A stretch of DNA of 64,000 bases, from assembly GCF_020595095.1 (NCBI RefSeq), contig NZ_JAJDOP010000013.1, positions 1 through 64,000 on the forward strand. The letters are read 5' to 3'. A model generated the notes under the pieces. It did no database searches and was not told the origin of the DNA. It worked only from the letters and a program-made list of their open reading frames with translations. The stretch comes from Microvirga rosea (GTDB lineage Bacteria > Pseudomonadota > Alphaproteobacteria > Rhizobiales > Beijerinckiaceae). The translations under genes and the position numbers were made by a program. This document shows, one piece after another, positions 61,125-64,000 of this stretch (position 1 is the stretch's first letter; every line of letters begins with the position of its first letter).

Positions 61125-61431
61125 TCTGTCCGTCTTATTTATACATGATAATTCTAGGGTTTACTCTCACATACAGGAACAGTGTCCTTGTTATATAGCT
61201 ATGCTCTAGCATACAGATAATTTCATCGCTGTAGATACCTCGATAGGGCTAGCAATGCTTATGTTTACACCTGACAAAGGTAGATACCAAGCAAACTAGG
61301 CACTAATCTTCGACCAATGCCTCTGAATTCAAAGCTAGTTCGACTAAAATAAACACTACCTCTAATGCCCCGTTGGATCCCGACCCAGATAGCAGTTCAA
61401 TTGAATTGCCGCACAGGTAAGGAACAGACTT
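61125..61431. promoter_or_regulatory. AT-rich divergent region, glycosyltransferase/T1SS operon
   Basis: 307 bases with no convincing gene, very AT-rich. It contains a perfect dyad TATGCT-CT-AGCATA at 61200-61213, a candidate repressor or activator site. The T1SS-side ribosome site (AAGGAA) precedes the ATG at 61432. Confidence 0.5.
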
Positions 61432-61758
61432 ATGCAGGAAGAAGTATATTCCGACGGTATTGCAGAAATTACGATTACCGGTCCAATTGTCCGTATTGAT
61501 TTAATGAGCCTTTCGCCAGCAGAACGAGATGCAAAGAACAATCCTAAACCTGTTTTCAGGCAGCGCATCGTCATGCCGGTCGACGCTTTTGCCAATTCCG
61601 TTGAACTACTGCAAAAAGCTCTGAAAGGTTTGATCGAGGCAGGAGTTATCAAGCAAGATACTGCCCCTCAAAGAGAAGAAAGCCAGCCCTCTACAAATGG
61701 CGAGACATTACCCTTTATAAAGGGTTTGCGTAATTCCTCTCCGAACTTCTCATCCTGA
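61432..61758 (+). CDS. Small protein upstream of type I secretion ABC gene
   Basis: A 108-residue soluble protein. Residues 1-75 look structured: EVYSDGIAEITITGPIVRIDLM, then a charged loop and RQRIVMPVDAFANSVELLQKALKGLIEAGVI, resembling a small beta-beta-alpha domain. The last 30 residues are Ser/Pro/Glu-rich. I do not recognise the family. It lies 15 bp before the ABC gene and is probably cotranscribed, so a chaperone or regulatory role in secretion is conceivable. The AAGGAA ribosome site supports the start. Confidence 0.7.
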   Translation: MQEEVYSDGIAEITITGPIVRIDLMSLSPAERDAKNNPKPVFRQRIVMPVDAFANSVELLQKALKGLIEAGVIKQDTAPQREESQPSTNGETLPFIKGLRNSSPNFSS

Positions 61759-61773
61759 CAAAGAGTAAGTCCA

Positions 61774-63921
61774 GTGGGTGCAGAAGTCGAAACAAGTTTG
61801 CACTGTCTCGTCGCTGTTGCACGGCACTACGGTGCTGACCTGTCTGCCGAACAGCTTGCTCATACGTATGCTCTGCAAGACGAGCCTGTTTCCTGGCAGC
61901 TTTTGCTGCGCATGGCGCGTGAGGCCGGCCTTCGAGCAAAAAAGGTCAAGCTAACCTGGTCGCAGCTGCTGAACCTGCGGGAGGCTTTTCCCGCCATTGC
62001 GCGGCTTTCAAATGGTAACTGGGTCGTCGTCGCAGGGGTTCAAACCGAGGACCAAAACGACAAAGTTATCATATTGGATCCTAAGGCTCTTCGCCCAGAG
62101 CCTCTTATTCTAGCAGAGCAAGATTTCTGCAAAGCTTGGCAGGGCGAAATAATTCTCGTTAAGCCGGCTCCTAAGAGCTTTAAAGATCCAACCCGGCCCT
62201 TTGGCTTTCTTTGGTTCGCACCTGAGCTATTCCGTCAACGGCGGCTTTTCGGCGATGTCATCGCAGCGGCGCTTGTTCTCTATGCCTTGGGCCTCGCGGT
62301 TCCGATATTCTCACAGCTCGTGATCGACAAAGTTCTTACGCATGAATCTTATGCCACATTATATGTACTCGCGGGGGGCGTCGCTCTCGCTCTCATATTC
62401 GACGCAATATTCACATTCTTGAGACGTTACCTTCTCCTGTACGCCAGCAATCGCATTGATATGCGAGTCGCCGTCCGCACCTTTGCCCATTTGCTGTCTC
62501 TTCCGATGGGATACTTTGAGAAGATTCCTGCTGGTATCTTGGTCAAGCATATGCAGCAGGCGGGACGCATAAGAGAGTTTCTGACCGGACGTTTGTTCAC
62601 GTCCATACTGGACGGTCTATCACTCTTGGTCTTCCTGCCTGTGCTTCTGTTGTACAGCGTGAAGTTAACCCTTGTGGTCCTTGCGTTCACGGCGTGCGTT
62701 GCACTCGCGATCGGCCTCCTCATTGGACCGTTCCGTCGCCGGCTGCAATCCCTTTATGAGGCCGAAGGCGAGAGGCAGGCGCTTCTTGTCGAAGCTGTCC
62801 ACGGAATGCGGACGATTAAAGCTCTTGCCATGGAGCCACTGCATCGGAAAACATGGGACAATTCTTCTGCTCAGGCCGTTATTATGCGGTACAATGTAGA
62901 AAGAATATCAGCTGTAGCGCAGAGCGTAACGGGCGTGCTCGAGAAACTGATGAGTGTCTCGATCATTTCCCTTGGAGCGCTTGATGTATTCGATCATTCA
63001 ATGACGGTCGGCGCTCTCGTTGCGTTCAACATGTTAGCCGGAAGAGTATCTGGCCCCCTTGTACAGATTCTGACGATGGCACACGAATATCAGGAGGTTG
63101 CTCTTTCAGTTCGCATGCTGGGAGAAGTGATGAACAAGTCGCCTGAAATCGACGGAACTCATCGAGGGCTTTGCCCGCCCTTACAAGGGCAAATTCAGTT
63201 CGATGAGGTTTCCTTCGGGTACCAGCCTGATCGGCCTCCGGCACTCAATGATGTGTCGTTCACGATTGATGCCGGGAGTATTGTGGGAATCGTTGGCCGG
63301 AGCGGATCTGGAAAAACCACTATTACCCGATTGATCCAACGCCTCTACTCTGTCCAGAAAGGTCTTATCCGCATTGACGGATATGATATCAGAGAACTCG
63401 ATCTCGCTCACCTCCGGAAGAGTGTCGGCGTCGTTCTCCAAGACAACTTTCTCTTCCGTGGAACTATCCGTGAGAACATTGCGGCCGCGAAGCCATCCGC
63501 GACGTTTGAAGAAATCGCACTTGCCGCGAAAGCCGCAGGAGCGGAGGAGTTCATCGAACGTCTCCCGCGAGGGTTTGATACGATTCTAGAAGAGAACGCG
63601 GATAACTTGTCTGGCGGACAGAGGCAGCGTCTTGCTATTGCCCGAGCCTTGGTAACCGACCCGCGCCTTCTGATCCTGGATGAAGCGACGAGCGCTCTCG
63701 ATCCAGACAGCGAAATGATCATCCGTCAGAATCTTCGCAGGATCGCGGAGGGTAGAACTGTTTTGATCGTTTCTCATCGCCTATCGACGCTCGTAGACGC
63801 CAACGCGATCCTTGTTGTCGAGCGCGGCCACCTCATCGCTGCGGGCAGGCATGAACAGCTTCTGACATCGTGTACGACGTACCGGCATCTGTGGAATCAG
63901 CAGACGAGGCAGGCCGCATGA
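61774..63921 (+). CDS. Type I secretion ABC transporter (HlyB-like)
   Basis: A 715-residue exporter with a GTG start. Residues 1-130 are a C39-like domain in which the catalytic Cys of peptidase C39 is absent at the usual place (LHCLVAVARHYGADLSAEQ), so it resembles the HlyB C39-like domain that binds RTX substrates without cleaving them. Six helices follow (about 160-450). The ATPase has Walker A GRSGSGKTT (508-516), signature LSGGQRQRLAIARAL and Walker [16 protein letters not shown]. It likely exports an unprocessed RTX-type protein. The stop overlaps the next ATG (ATGA). Confidence 0.92.
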   Translation: MGAEVETSLHCLVAVARHYGADLSAEQLAHTYALQDEPVSWQLLLRMAREAGLRAKKVKLTWSQLLNLREAFPAIARLSNGNWVVVAGVQTEDQNDKVIILDPKALRPEPLILAEQDFCKAWQGEIILVKPAPKSFKDPTRPFGFLWFAPELFRQRRLFGDVIAAALVLYALGLAVPIFSQLVIDKVLTHESYATLYVLAGGVALALIFDAIFTFLRRYLLLYASNRIDMRVAVRTFAHLLSLPMGYFEKIPAGILVKHMQQAGRIREFLTGRLFTSILDGLSLLVFLPVLLLYSVKLTLVVLAFTACVALAIGLLIGPFRRRLQSLYEAEGERQALLVEAVHGMRTIKALAMEPLHRKTWDNSSAQAVIMRYNVERISAVAQSVTGVLEKLMSVSIISLGALDVFDHSMTVGALVAFNMLAGRVSGPLVQILTMAHEYQEVALSVRMLGEVMNKSPEIDGTHRGLCPPLQGQIQFDEVSFGYQPDRPPALNDVSFTIDAGSIVGIVGRSGSGKTTITRLIQRLYSVQKGLIRIDGYDIRELDLAHLRKSVGVVLQDNFLFRGTIRENIAAAKPSATFEEIALAAKAAGAEEFIERLPRGFDTILEENADNLSGGQRQRLAIARALVTDPRLLILDEATSALDPDSEMIIRQNLRRIAEGRTVLIVSHRLSTLVDANAILVVERGHLIAAGRHEQLLTSCTTYRHLWNQQTRQAA

Positions 63922-64000
63922 TCCCCGCCCGACGCGACAAAACTGATGTCAGAGTGTTGCCAGCTTCGCGGGCTCTGACGGCGTCGTCGAAACGGCAGCC
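63918..64000 (+). CDS. Start of a probable HlyD-type membrane-fusion protein (cut by window edge)
   Basis: An open frame begins at the ATG overlapping the ABC stop and runs to the end of the window; only 27 residues (MIPARRDKTDVRVLPASRAL and on) are visible. They are basic and Pro/Ala-rich, a plausible cytoplasmic N-terminus for an HlyD-like fusion protein that usually follows an HlyB-type gene. The identity is inferred from position only. Confidence 0.4.
   Translation, partial: MIPARRDKTDVRVLPASRALTASSKRQ

Noticed and set aside
1..64000. tRNA, rRNA, CRISPR arrays, insertion sequences
   Set aside because: None recognised by reading; a dedicated tRNA/CRISPR search would be needed to exclude small cases.

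Overview
The window looks like a chromosomal segment of an alphaproteobacterium of the order Hyphomicrobiales (Rhizobiales), most likely Methylobacteriaceae (Microvirga or Methylobacterium type). This is an inference from gene content and order: the ftsE-ftsX-ydcF-plsC block, a tyrC-hisC-chorismate mutase block next to metX-metW, xerD-small membrane protein-aroK-aroB-CorC-like synteny, DUF2125 and DUF4142 proteins, an NdvA-type glucan exporter, and promoters matching the alphaproteobacterial general-stress sigma factor EcfG (GGAAC-N16/17-CGTT). I see no transposase, CRISPR array, rRNA or tRNA gene.

Bases 1-31 kb are mostly housekeeping. In order: the tail of an RTX-like secreted protein; two envelope or stress proteins (DUF4142 and a disordered protein with an EcfG promoter); an orphan TRAP solute-binding protein; EamA and YihY membrane proteins; a CpdB nucleotidase; a trans-sulfuration PLP enzyme; TspO; hypoxanthine phosphoribosyltransferase; ftsEX; an acyltransferase; ChaC; DUF2125; the Tyr/His/aromatic block; metX-metW; a KGG-repeat stress protein; xerD; aroK-aroB; a CorC-like transporter; an NdvA-like exporter; a CAP-domain lipoprotein; and a large MscS channel. 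Hairpin terminators are clear at many gene ends.

Bases 31-41 kb are accessory and glycan-related: a GH2 hydrolase faces a run of three minus-strand genes (a GH1 hydrolase fused to an RmlD-like reductase, UDP-galactopyranose mutase, and a glycosyltransferase). Small conserved proteins and an RlpA lipoprotein follow.

Bases 41-51.6 kb hold the most distinctive locus, nine tightly packed plus-strand genes that read as a complete squalene-to-C30-carotenoid pathway. IspH supplies isoprenoid precursor, a fused HpnC-HpnD plus HpnE make squalene, two CrtN/CrtI-type enzymes desaturate or oxidise it, and a methyltransferase, glycosyltransferase and acyltransferase are set to decorate the product, as in staphyloxanthin-like pigments. 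A MATE exporter gene converges on the 3' end.

Bases 53-56.3 kb hold a two-gene amidoligase/class-I amidotransferase operon behind a consensus EcfG promoter. A hybrid sensor protein converges on it; its kinase half has lost the phospho-acceptor histidine and ATP-binding motifs while its receiver domain is intact. The last 8 kb contains a secreted GH3 glucosidase, two glycosyltransferases, and the start of a type I secretion operon (small protein, ABC transporter without a catalytic protease Cys, then the start of a probable HlyD partner cut by the window edge).

The second half looks visibly less G+C rich and less codon-biased than the first, consistent with accessory or acquired DNA. That was judged by eye, not computed.
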